Part shown: positions 34,288 to 44,600 of the stretch, in pieces | Position numbering within the stretch: the stretch's first letter is position 1 | Layout of the letters: every line of letters starts with the position of its first letter | Source: Archilochus colubris | Taxonomy: Eukaryota > Chordata > Aves > Apodiformes > Trochilidae | Length of the DNA: 64,000 nucleotides | Direction: 5' to 3' | Assembly (NCBI GenBank): GCA_023079485.1 | Contig: CM041107.1 | Coordinates: 5,290,657-5,354,656, forward strand | Made by a program: the position numbers and the translations under genes | Notes under the pieces: model-generated | The model's database searches: none | What the model saw: the letters and a program-made list of their open reading frames with translations, nothing else | What the model was told of the DNA's origin: nothing

Positions 34288-34754
34288 TCAGGTGTAACTC
34301 TTTCTGCTCCAACAGACCTCTCTGGAAAACCCAGGCAAGGCTCTGGATGGCTTCAGACAACATTTCCCATCCATATCTGTTCCCAGGGCTTTGTTAATGT
34401 GCATTGATTATGTTCCAAGGAGTTCACTGCACTCTTAGAAGGTCATTTAGGGATTTATTGGGCTGGCTGAGAGTTGAGGCATTGCCTTGACCCACTTGGG
34501 TTCTGCCTGAGCCTGGTGCCCGAGCTCAGGAGGATCCAGCCCTGAGCCCTCCCAGGGAACTTCATTTGGAAGGCTCAAAAATGGCTTAAACAGAGCTTGT
34601 TACGGCACATCCCTGCCTAAGGGTAGAGAGGAATCACCTCATTTCCTCTTCCACCCTCCTTAATCAGAGATAATAATAGGATAGCAAGAGGAATTCAGCC
34701 CAGCTGCTGCTGAGGGAACAAACCAGGCAGTGCCAGCACCTCCCAGCTCCAGGG

Positions 34755-34808
34755 ATGGAGGATAAGGGATAAGGGATGGGGAATGAGGGATGGGGGATGA
34801 GGGATGGT
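34755..34808 (+). repeat. Short GGGATGAGG / GGGATAA tandem repeat
   Basis: Imperfect 7- to 10-base units GGATAAG, GGATGGGGAATGA and GGGATGGGGGATGAG over 54 bases, G-rich on the plus strand. Confidence 0.75.
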
Positions 34809-35649
34809 TCACTGAAGGATTTTCATTGCAGATCAATGGGACTTGGCTGCCTGCCCTCCCATCACAAATGTGAACGTTTCTCTTTAGATCCAGACGATTA
34901 CTGGTGAGAGGTGTTGGCAGGTTCCCTTCCAACAGAAAGGGGATGCTGGAGATTTTCTTAGAATTTAGGATTTGGCTTAACCTGAATCATGGGATGGGCC
35001 AGCAGCCAAGAATAATGTAAAAGCTTCTTGGAAGGAGCATGCAAGGTTTTGTAGGGCTTTTATTAATATTTTTTTTCCCTTTAACAGTGCATCACTGCAG
35101 GGGCATGCTGGGGTTTCTGCCTGAGAGTCAGAGTAATATTAGGAATAATAATGATACTAATAGTAATAACAACAAGAGTGGTTGGACACTGGGATGCTCT
35201 CTGGCAGATTGGTTCCTCCCAGCCCACAGGTCAAGCTCTGAAGTTTGGCTCCCAGTCTGCCATCTCCCAGGGGTTGTCCTCAAAGCTCAGCTCCACTCTG
35301 GCATCTCCAAAGCTTTTGCATTCAGCCTTTTCCTGGCCCTGCAGGATGGGGGGGTCCCCAATTCCTCCTCACCAAGCTGTGCCAGGGAATCAGGAGAACT
35401 TGGGAAGACTGGGAAGGCTCAGGTGAGTCCAGCACTGGTTATGGAACATTGGGATGGCTCCTCCTTCCCATGCCAGCCCTGTTTTGGTGGCAGATCTGCT
35501 GTAATCAGACCCATTTAGGGGCTGCTCTCATTTACCTCGCTTGGCTACAGCTCCTGTAATCCACACAGGGAGCCTGGAAGTTCTCCTGCTTTGCCACTCC
35601 AAAAATGCACATTTTTCTACTGTCTTTCTGTAAAAAAAAAACCTGAAAT

Positions 35650-35992
35650 TTCCAGTGCCTGAAGGGGCTGCAGGAAAGGTGGGGAGAGACTTCTGACATG
35701 GGCATGGAGGGATGGGGTGATGGAGGGGCTGTGTTGTGGAAATAGAGGGGAATGGTTTCAAACAGAAAGAGGGGAGATTGAGGGAGATATTAGGAGGAAA
35801 TTGTTTGGGGTGAGGGTGCTGAGCCCCAGGTTCCCCCAGAAGCTGTGGCTGCCCCATCCCTGGCAGTGTCCAAGGTTGGATGGGGCTTGGAGCACCCTGG
35901 GCTGGGGGAGGTGTCCCTGACCATGGCAGGGGGGGCACTGGGGGAGCTTTGGGGTCCTTTCCAACCCAAACCATCCCATGATTGTATGATTT
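35650..35992 (+). mobile_element. CR1 LINE 3' end
   Basis: The common subfamily, from CAGTGCCTGAAGGGGCTGCA to CCTTTCCAACCCAAACCATC and ATGATTGTATGAT, with the full GGGTGAGGGTGCTGAGCCCC block. Confidence 0.93.
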
Positions 35993-37164
35993 CTTCAAAA
36001 TGTCTTCCCCCCTGTATCAGTATCACTTTTGTTGGGTTTTTTTTTCCTTCAGGAACGTAAGAATGAAGTATTTCCCTCTAGGCTGATGTTAAATGTTTTG
36101 TCTGAGTTGCCACAAGTGAAGCTTTCTGGGTAAAACTGTCACCTGGAATGTTTCTGACAGGAAAATCAGAATGGCTTGAGTCAAAGTATTTTGCAAATTC
36201 ATGTTGGAATTGTGACAGTGAACAAAGAAACCTCCGCACAGCACGTGGGGTTCTGCCTTTCAACAGTTTTAAACTGAAATGAGCCTTAATTCAGACTTTT
36301 TCTCTCTCTTTTTTTTTACACAATGCCTTTTCATTAAAAGTGAGAAAAAAAATTAATCATCTAAAAAAAGAATTTAATCATCTGAAGAATAGATTTTTAT
36401 TCCTATCAGAATGGTTTTCACCTCATTGTTTGTGTTGCAGCCCAGTGAGAACTTGGGTGGTTTTGTGACCCACAGGAGATGCTCAGAACCATGATGGATT
36501 ATTTCTCCTCTGGGGCTCAGCCTGTCCCACAGCTTTCCCAGGCTGAATGGCAGCACCAGCAGAGGCAGACTGATGTCTTGCTGCCCAAACAAACTCTTCT
36601 GACATACCTGAATGGAAACTGCACAGGTTTGGCCATGTTTTCTAGTTTTTTTCCCCTGCACATTTTGAATTGTTTGCCCTCACCTGGGATAAGCAAATGT
36701 CAAAACTGCAGTGGTGGATTTTTTGTCTCTGATGCTGCACAGATTTGCTCCCTGGTATCCCCCAGACTTGACAGGTTGGGTGCACTTGGAGCTGCAGCAT
36801 CCCTCCTGGCTCCCAGCTGCTCCCAGGAAAGTGAATCCTGGTGCAAACCCATCAGAAGGTTGGGATGAGGAGCTGGACAGGTCTTTGGGTGGCTCTGGCT
36901 TGAGTTGGTCCAACCCCAGCATAGGGTGGGCATGAAAGCCCCCAGCTCCCCCCCCAAGGGCAGTGTGGACTCGTTCCTTCCAAAGAAACTTTTAATACAT
37001 TTGCCTCTGTCCCCCAGTTAAAGGGGGGAATGGGGTGAAATCCACTCCATGGCCTCCAGTTTCCCAAATTCATTTCTTCTCTGAGGCAGCTGTGGGCAGA
37101 GAGCTTCCTGACCTGGATTTCCCCTCTCCTTTGGCTGGGGAGTTTCACTCTGTTGGTGGCTGCC
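35993..37164. other. Intergenic, no gene seen
   Basis: AT-rich between 36060 and 36420 (TTAATCATCTAAAAAAAGAA then TTTAATCATCTG, a short duplicated word). No protein-like frame or recognised repeat. Confidence 0.5.
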
Positions 37165-37212
37165 TCCATCCATCCATCCATCCATCCATCCATCCATCCA
37201 TCCATCCATCCA
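37165..37212 (+). repeat. (CCAT)n microsatellite
   Basis: About 12 perfect CCAT units. Confidence 0.97.
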
Positions 37213-37675
37213 GGCAAATGTTATTTGTGGAGCTGGGCTCCCATCTCAGCTTCTAAATCAAGCTGTTGGCAGGTGTGGAGGAAGAGGAATGAGCAGCCCC
37301 AGGACCATTAATGCTGGCATGGGAGTTAATGAGTCCTAAAGAAACCCTGCAGCTCACTGCCTGCTTGGCAGAAGGGACCTGCTCGTACCAGGGGTCTATT
37401 GAACTGCATCCTTTCTCCTCCTCTTTTGGAAGTTACTTAATATTTTATGAACATCTCTAGGGCAAGGCATTAGCCTCCTTCTCCACGCCAGCCCTTGATA
37501 ACTCACTTGCCATTTTTATTGTGCATTAAATGTTTTATGAGGGTGATTGGGAAGCCCTGAGAGGTGCTCCCAGTGCATCCTGCCTCCAGGGCTCCTCCGC
37601 ATGGTGACAGCCAAGCAGTGGGAAGTGTTGCTCAGAAGTCACCTCTTCACCCTGACATCTCAAAGTCTCTCCCCT

Positions 37676-37930
37676 GTGCAAATAGAGGGGAAGGGTTTCA
37701 TGTTGAAAGAGGGAAGGTTGAGGGAGATATTAGGAAGAAATTCTTTGGGGTGAGGGTGCTGAGCCCCAGGTTCCCCCAGAAGCTGTGGCTGCCCCATCCC
37801 TGGCAGTGTCCAAGGTTGGATGGGGCTTGGAGCCCCCTGGGCTGGGGGAGGTGTCCCTGACCATGGCAGGGGGGGCACTGGGTGGGATTTGAGGTCCCTT
37901 CCAACCCAAACCAGTCTGGGATTCTAAATG
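37676..37930 (+). mobile_element. CR1 LINE 3' end
   Basis: The common subfamily, from GTGCAAATAGAGGGGAAGGG to CCCTTCCAACCCAAACCAGT. Its start shares the AAATAGAGGGGAA word with the copy at 35650, so the two may be the same subgroup. Confidence 0.93.
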
Positions 37931-39035
37931 CAGCTCTGGGGAGAAGCCTGGGTTGGCTCCAGTGAGGGGCAGGGATAGGCAGAGGGGATGTGATGTGAGC
38001 TGGGAGCTCCTGTTTGCTTAGGAAATCTTTTCCATCCCAGAGGCAGCAGGAATGGGGAGGATGGATGCACCCAGCAGCTCCTTCTGGAACATCCAAACCC
38101 ACCCCAGCCAGGGCAGAGCTGCACTGGGGTCCCCGTGGTTTCTCTGGTTCCTCCCAAATGACCCCTAAACTGTCAGTGATGTGACAGAGAGGGACAAAGG
38201 GGGTTCTGGATGTGACCTCTCTGTCTGCCAGGTTCTTCTGGCCCTCTGCAGGAGTCCTGGTTTTGCTGCTGCTTCATCCTGGGGGTGGGGATGATGCAGT
38301 GGGCTCTGCTTTGGAATTACAGCTGGGGGGACAGGGTTGGGGGTGTGAATGGACCAAATGCAACCACCTTCTGCCTTCAGTGCTGGAAAATAACTTGTTG
38401 GGTTGTTGATGTCTCTCTCTGACTTTGCTTTCCAGCATGGCAAGCAGGAGGAGGTGGGAAAGAGAAGCTCCAGAAGAACACTAAGAAAACATGGAAAGGC
38501 AGAGACCGGTTGTTAAAATACATAAACAGAGGTATTCACACTGGAAATGTCATTCTGAGGGTTACTGGTTTGCTATTTTTAACACTGTGTACCCCAACTC
38601 ATCTCCCTTTGCTTCCCTGAGCACTCACCAAAGTCCCTGGATCCTGCAGGGATGGGTCCCAGCCCCCATCTTCTGGGCTTTGCCTCCCTGGGGATGCTGT
38701 ACCCTGAGTTTGGCAGAATGGAGCATTCAGCACTAAAGGGGCTGTGAGCACAGCTGGGCTCCTCTGAAGTTTCTTGAGAGGGACCCCAGCTGCTTATTGG
38801 AGTTGACAAAACCTTCCTCAGCAGCTCCAGGGAGACACAAGTTTGAAATCTTAATTAAAAAGCAGAACCCTGGGTTTCATGCCAGGCTGATATTGTGGCT
38901 CTCTTCCCTTTATGGACAATTCTTATGCAAGCTCCTACTGTGGCTGTGGAATTGCTAATTTAAAGGAAGCTCCAGCTTTGTGCAGCATGGAGCTTGTGTC
39001 AGCAGTGTGGAACACCAGGAGAAGGGAGGTGTGTG
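37931..39035. other. Intergenic, no gene seen
   Basis: No gene or recognised repeat in about 1.1 kb. Confidence 0.5.
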
Positions 39036-39310
39036 CCCTTCCCTTCCCTTCCCTTCCCTTCCCTTCCCTTCCCTTCCCTTCCCTTCCCTTCCCTTCCCTT
39101 CCCTTCCCTTCCCTTCCCTTCCCTTCCCTTCCCCTTCCCTTCCCTTCCCTTCCCTTCCCTTCCCTTCCCTTCCCTTCCCTTCCCTTCCCTTCCCTTCCCT
39201 TCCCTTCCGTTCACTTCCCTTCCCTTCCCTTCCCTTCCCTTCCCTTCCCTTCCCTTCCCTTCCCTTCCCTTCCCTTCCCTTCCCTTCCCTTCCCTTCCCT
39301 TCCCTTCCCT
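39036..39310 (+). repeat. (CCCTT)n pentanucleotide satellite, 275 bp
   Basis: About 54 units of CCCTT with only two interruptions, an extra C near 39131 and a CCGTTCACTT variant near 39208-39214. The other strand is (GGGAA)n. It is a mirror-symmetric purine/pyrimidine tract, and frames through it are artefacts. Confidence 0.98.
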
Positions 39311-39544
39311 CCTCAGGAACTTGCCTGTTTCTTTCTCCCAACCTTTCCTTTCCCATCATCTGCTTCAGGAACCACCCAAAAGAAGATCATCTCCACCTGG
39401 GCTGTGTGGAGAGAGCTCCAAGAAAATAAAGCATCCCCACTCAGCACTGAAACTGGGTTTGTTTGTGGCCAAGGAGTGAGGAGATTGGCATCAGCTCAAG
39501 GTATCAAAGAGATGAATTCTCCTTTGGGAATTTGCAGGGGGGAG

Positions 39545-39935
39545 AGGACAGAGTTTTTTTGACAAATGAAGGCTGAGGGAAGACCTGATTGTGACCTTCT
39601 AGTGCCTTAAAAGTACAAGAAATCTGGGGAGGGACTCTTGAGGATCTTGGGCGGTGGCAGGACTTGGGAGAATGGATTAAACCTCAAGGTAGGTAGATTT
39701 AGATTGGAAGTTGGGAAGAAGTTCTTGCTCATGAGGGTGGTGAGACCCTGGCACAGGTTGCCCAGAGAGGTGGTGGGAGCCCCATCCAACCCTGGGAGTT
39801 TTTAAGGCCAGGCTGGATGGGGCTCTGAGCAACCTGAGCTGGTGGGAAGGGTCCCTGCCCATGGCAAGGGAGTTGGAACTGGATGAGCTTAAAGGTCCCT
39901 TCCAACCCATCCCATGATTTCTGAGAGCTGGGATG
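39545..39935 (+). mobile_element. CR1 LINE 3' end (older subfamily)
   Basis: It runs from AATGAAGGCTGAGGGAAGAC through GATTGGAAGTTGGGAAGAAG, AGGTTGCCCAGAGAGGTGGT and GGCCAGGCTGGATGGGGCTC to CCCTTCCAACCCATCCCATG. Confidence 0.92.
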
Positions 39936-40454
39936 GGGATTTTGTTATGTTTTGCTATCTCTTGTCCCATCATGGTTGGAGCTGGATGCTCCCAGCCCAA
40001 ATATTTCCATCCAGCTGTAAGGATACAGCCCATGGACTGGGTGCTCCCAGTTGGTCAGGGGGACCCAGGGTAATTTGAGCATCTCCAGGCTGCAAAAAGA
40101 GTAAGGAGAGAGGCACAGGCTGGTGTCAGGGACTTGTGCAGACAGTTTCCAGCTAGAACAGGCCAGGGGTGAAGGAGGTTGATGGATGAGTCTATCATCT
40201 CAGGGAAGCAAGGACTGCATCTGCCTTAGGGTATGGATATAAATGAGCCCCTAATGGATTCTGCTCCTAAAACTGCCCAGGACTGCAGAAATAGCTGTAT
40301 CCCTTAGAAGCTGGGAAGGGGGACAGAGTTAAGCTGGTAGGAAGGGATGATGGAGCCCTGAAGGGGTCAGGGTGGGAAGGAAACCTCAGCTGAAGGAGCT
40401 TGGGTCAGCCTGAGAGATGCTGAGAGTGTTTAGGAACTGTTAAATGGGAGATCT

Positions 40455-40520
40455 GGACATCTCCCTCCCTCCTTCCCTCCCTCCATCCATCTCTCCCTCT
40501 ATCCCTCCCTTCTTCCCAAA
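40455..40520 (+). repeat. Polypyrimidine CTCC/CTTC-rich tract
   Basis: CTCCCTCCCTCCTTCCCTCC followed by CATCCATCTCTCCCTC and similar. An imperfect microsatellite. Confidence 0.8.
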
Positions 40521-40597
40521 CTCTGCCTGCTTGCATTGCTGCTGCAATATAACAGAACAATATTATATGAAGATTATTGATAATAATTAATAATAAT

Positions 40598-40675
40598 AGA
40601 GCTTGGAGAGACCTGGTCTAGTGGGAGTTGTCCCTGCCCACGGCAGGAGGGTGAACTGGAAGATATTTAAGACAA
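40598..40675 (+). mobile_element. CR1 3' fragment, degraded
   Basis: AGCTTGGAGAGACCTGGTCT, AGTTGTCCCTGCCCACGGCA and a degraded GAACTGGAAGATATTTAAGA tail. It directly follows a TAATAAT-rich stretch (40544-40597). Confidence 0.7.
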
Positions 40676-41499
40676 ATAATGATATTGAGCCAAATAATAA
40701 ATCCTAATGAGCCAAACCCCAACATTCACCAGGGAAAAGCCCCTTTGGTTTGCAGGTCACAGGGATGACCCTGGGCCTTGTACAAAGCCTGGCAGACATT
40801 CCCTTGCAAGGAACCTTTTTTAATCTGCCAGATGATTTCATTCCTGTTTCCTTTCATCATTTTTATGGCCTCACAGCCCCCCCTGGGTCTCAATGGGAGG
40901 TGGGGAACCCAACTCAGGCTCCTCCGTGAGCACCCAGTTCATCCCTGTTAACTCCTGGTGCCATAATAACAACAAGCAAAAGGAATTAATTAACTTGTAA
41001 GCAGGGAAGCTTGGAATTACCTGGGAATGGTGCAGCAATCAAATAAGGGCTGTGCCAATAGAAACAGGATCTCTTTTTCTCTTTCACAGCTACATCCCCA
41101 CCTAGGGCTGCATTTCAGGCTCAAGGAAGGACTCATATTAATACAGCTCAGAGTTATTCTAAAATGTTTTCCATCCTTCACAGCTTGCTCTAAATATTTG
41201 AGTAAGCACAAAGTGGATTTCTTCCCTCCTCCCTCCCTCCCTTAAAATGAGGCAGAAGGTGATAAAAAGCCTGGTTTGCCCCACAAGGAATGAACCTTTT
41301 TATAGCTTATTGGGAACCAAGCTAAATATCTCAATTAGCTGATGGTGTGGAGCAGCTGCTTGTTTATGGGGTGATAACTCCAGGCAGATAGAAACAAACT
41401 CAGTGGGTAAATGGCCCTGGTAGTTATCAAATATGGATTTATCCAAGGTTAATAGGGAACACCAGCAGCTCAGGATGAACACCAGGTAAAGGCTGGAGC

Positions 41500-41670
41500 T
41501 CAGCAAGGGCACCAGCAGTACTGGGTCCAGTTCTGAGGTCCCCAGCACCAGAAGGACCTGGAGCTGTTGGAGGGAATCCATGGGAGGCCCTGGAGATGGT
41601 GGTGGGGTTGGAGCAGCTCTGGAGCCAGGCTGAGGGAGCTGGGGGTGTTCAGCCTGGAGGTTTTTATCCT
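41500..41670 (+). mobile_element. CR1 internal fragment, truncated at both ends
   Basis: It contains CTGGGTCCAGTTCTGAGGTC, CCCAGCACCAGAAGGACCTG, and GCTGAGGGAGCTGGGGGTGT then TCAGCCTGGAGG. It corresponds to the CR1 part upstream of the 3' end, and the tail is absent. Confidence 0.85.
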
Positions 41671-43269
41671 GGTGCTTTGCAGGGCAGGAGATGTTGGATG
41701 GGCAGAAGTGCCCTGACCAGGGGGAGATCTCAGAGAAATGTGATGTGTCCAAGGACCAGCTGAGCCAGGAGCCTTCCAGGGGCAAGAAACCTCCTCATGG
41801 GAGATGAGAAACCCACCCCAGCTTCTGATTTGCTGTCTAAGATTCTTGGCAGAAGTTTGCATGAAGTCCCCAGGAACTGGTCTGGAATATCTTCCCTTCT
41901 CCAAAGGCTCCCAGCCCCAGGCAGGGAAGCAGAAAATCCACCCCATGGAGCACTTTTTAGCCCCAAGCCATTCCAGGCTCTGGTCTCTATTTCCTTCCCA
42001 TCACTCCGAGGCCATCTTCATGGGGAAAATCTGAAAGAAACAAATTAGGATTGGTGTGACAGGGAGGAGAGCTCCGAGTCGGAGGAGCTGAATGGAATGA
42101 TAAATCCCAGCACTTAAACCACGTAATGAATTTTCCTGGAGATTTGTCTCAGTGTAAAGAGAGAGAAAGGGAGGGGCTGGGGAGGGGGGGAAGGATGAAT
42201 TTCACCTCCAGGTTTGCAGAAGGGTTGCAGGCAGAGTGAGAAGGGTGAAGCTGAAGAGTTCCTGCCTGCAGCACATCCGAGCTCCCCTTCCTTAAAGGCT
42301 GGGGTGCAGTTTTCAAGGAGATGTCAAATCATCTTCACCTCCATTGGCATTCAGTCTGAAAACATTATTTTGTCCAAGGAGCCTGGAGAACTAACGTGTT
42401 CCAGGAGTAAAGCTGCAGCTAAATATAGAAAAGAGGATATTTATTTTGTTTTGCATTACAACAAAATGGTTTTGTGCCTTGAATGACTCTTTTTTTGGGG
42501 GGGGGAGGGTTGGAAAAGCTTTTTCCATTGATGTGTTGGGTGACTTTGGATAAATCACTGTCCATCTCAGTGCTTATTTCTCCTTCCCTCTCCAAACTTT
42601 TCATGTATTTCAGTTTTCAAGGTCTTCAGGGTAGGCACCAGTCCTTCTGTGTCCTTCACAGCCTATTGCAACCTTCCTTCCTTCCCAGAAACACATATTT
42701 AATGAATGACAGCCCAAAATATTGCTGCTGTTCCTCTAAAAGATGCACTCTGAGACACGAGCAATCCTGTCCAGAGGTGCATTTTGAAGTCTGCAAACTG
42801 GAGAGCTCAGTCCAGTTCCAAGGAGGCTCTACCTGGAGTAGAAAACCAGGCAGGGAACCTGAGACCAACCCTGGGGAGCTCCTGGCAGGATGGAGAATCT
42901 CAGTTCCTCACTTTCAAACCCCCAAAACCCAGGGGTTGGGTAGAATCCAGGCTGTCCCCTTACTAGCACCCCCCTCTCTCTTTTCCACCCCTGAATATTG
43001 ACTGACCCCCTGTTTTTCCTTTGAAAAAAAAGGCTTTTAAATAAGAGATGCCCAAAGGACAAATCCCTGCGGGCTGCCTCCCGTGGGAGTGGAGCTCAGG
43101 GCCTGAGCAAATCCCCACTTGGAAAAACCCATTAAAAACTGATATTCCCCCAGGTGAGACATGATCCTTCCTCTGTGCTCAGCTCAGGTTCTCTCATTTC
43201 ACTGCTGGTTTTGAGCAGCACCAGGGGGGTGAATGTCCTGGCCATGCCCATCCAGGGGGGCTGTGCAGA
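41671..43269. other. Intergenic, no gene seen
   Basis: No gene recognised. 42060-42160 has CpG-containing unique sequence (GAGCTCCGAGTCGGAGGAGC, a short near-palindrome around 42070-42089) and AT-rich flanks, and might be conserved. A poly-T/poly-G patch is at 42488-42510. Confidence 0.5.
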
Positions 43270-43660
43270 TCCAGCAGGTTTTTTGTCCAGCCTGAAGCAG
43301 AGAAAGCTCTGGGGGGACCTAGAGTGGCCTCCCAACACCTAAAGGGGTCTGCAGGAAAGCTGGGGAGGGGCTTTCTGCAAGGGCTTGTGGTGAGAGGATC
43401 GGGGGAAAGGGTTTTTAACTGGAAGGGGGAAAACTGAGGTTAGAGATTAGGAGGGAATTCTTTGGTGTGAGGGTGGGGAGATGCTGGAACAGGTTGTCCA
43501 GGGAAGCTGTGGAAGCTCCATTCCTGGGAGCATTCTAGACCAAGTTGGATGGGGCTTGGAGCAACCTGATGTAGTGGGAGATGTCCCTGCCCACAAGGGG
43601 GGTTGGAACTGGATGAGCTTTAAGGTCCCTTCCAACTTGTACCATTCTATGATTTTAAAG
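43270..43660 (+). mobile_element. CR1 LINE 3' end
   Basis: It runs from GTCCAGCCTGAAGCAGAGAA through AGCTGGGGAGGGGCTTTCTG, AACAGGTTGTCCAGGGAAGC and GTTGGATGGGGCTTGGAGCA to CCCTTCCAACTTGTACCATT. It is followed by a poly-A/A-rich run at 43680-43722. Confidence 0.92.
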
Positions 43661-43959
43661 GAAGCCTGAGGATTTGTTGCAAAAAAACATGTTTTTCATC
43701 TTAAAAAAAAAAAAAAAAAAAGGAAAAAGAGACTGATTGATTCAAATGAACCCCCTGGGGCCACTGATCCAACATCACCTGGCTCTGTGTTGCAAAAAAA
43801 AAGGAGAGATTTTGAAGCATCCTTTGAGCTTCAGGGGACCCCATCCCACCCAGCACCCTCGGGCACTCACCTCCCTCTCCATCCTTCTTCTCAACAACTC
43901 CTCCAAGTCCATCCCTCTGCTCCAGCCCTGGGAAATCAGGGATTTGGTGCACGAGGACC

Positions 43960-44265
43960 CTGAAAGAGGCTCCAGGAAATCTGGGGAGGGACTTGGGACA
44001 AGGGCCTGGAGGGATGGGATGAGTGGAATGGTTTTAAAATGAAAGACAGGAGATTGAGATGAGATTTGAGGAAGAGATTGCTTGGGGTGAGGGTGCTGAG
44101 CCCCAGGTTCCCCCAGAAGCTGTGGCTGCCCCATCCCTGGCAGTGTCCAAGGTTGGATGGGGCTTGGGGCACCCTGGGCTGGGGGAGGTGTCCCTGAGCA
44201 TGGCAGGGGGTGGGATTTGAGGTCCTTTCCCACCCAAACCCTCCCGGGATTCTCTGATTTCCATC
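43960..44265 (+). mobile_element. CR1 LINE 3' end
   Basis: A second common-subfamily copy 300 bases after the previous CR1, from GAAAGAGGCTCCAGGAAATC to CCTTTCCCACCCAAACCCTC. Confidence 0.92.
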
Positions 44266-44394
44266 TGGGAACTGGAAACTTGGTTTTTGCACAGACTGAG
44301 CTGTGAGGCACGAAGTGGTTTTGGTGGGAGCTGAAATTTGCTGCTGTGCCCAGGCAAGAGGCAGCAGGACATGCAGGACTGAGGTGCAAATTAC

Positions 44395-44600
44395 ACTGCC
44401 TTTATTTGGGCTTTAGATTATGGAACTAAAATTAAATTTAAACTCTTTGCAGAAAGGTAATTTTTCCTAATCACTCACACTGCAGCACAGATCTCTACAA
44501 CTTGATTACATTCTAATTAGATTAATTGGATGGAGAATAATTTCTTTCTCTGAGAAGATCAGCTACAAAAGACAGACAATTCTATAGACTCTGCAGGGGG
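44395..44600. promoter_or_regulatory. AT-rich block, candidate conserved non-coding element
   Basis: Complex AT-rich sequence with homeobox-like sites (AAATTAAATTTAAACTC, GGTAATTTTTCC, CATTCTAATTAGATTAATTGG at 44510-44530) and no repeat match. Composition alone suggests a developmental enhancer; function is inferred. Confidence 0.3.

Larger units (their letters stand above)
32966..35649. other. Intergenic, no gene seen
   Basis: No convincing gene. It includes a weak CR1-like tail at about 34110-34185 (AGAGCCCTTCAACCCCAAGT then GATTTTGTGATC), a (TA)n run and a GGGATGAGG-type minisatellite. The block at 34190-34290 is AT-rich. Confidence 0.5.

Noticed and set aside
38912..39562. 216-codon frame with Leu-Pro-Phe-Pro-Ser repeats
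   Set aside because: It is the translation of the CCCTT array.
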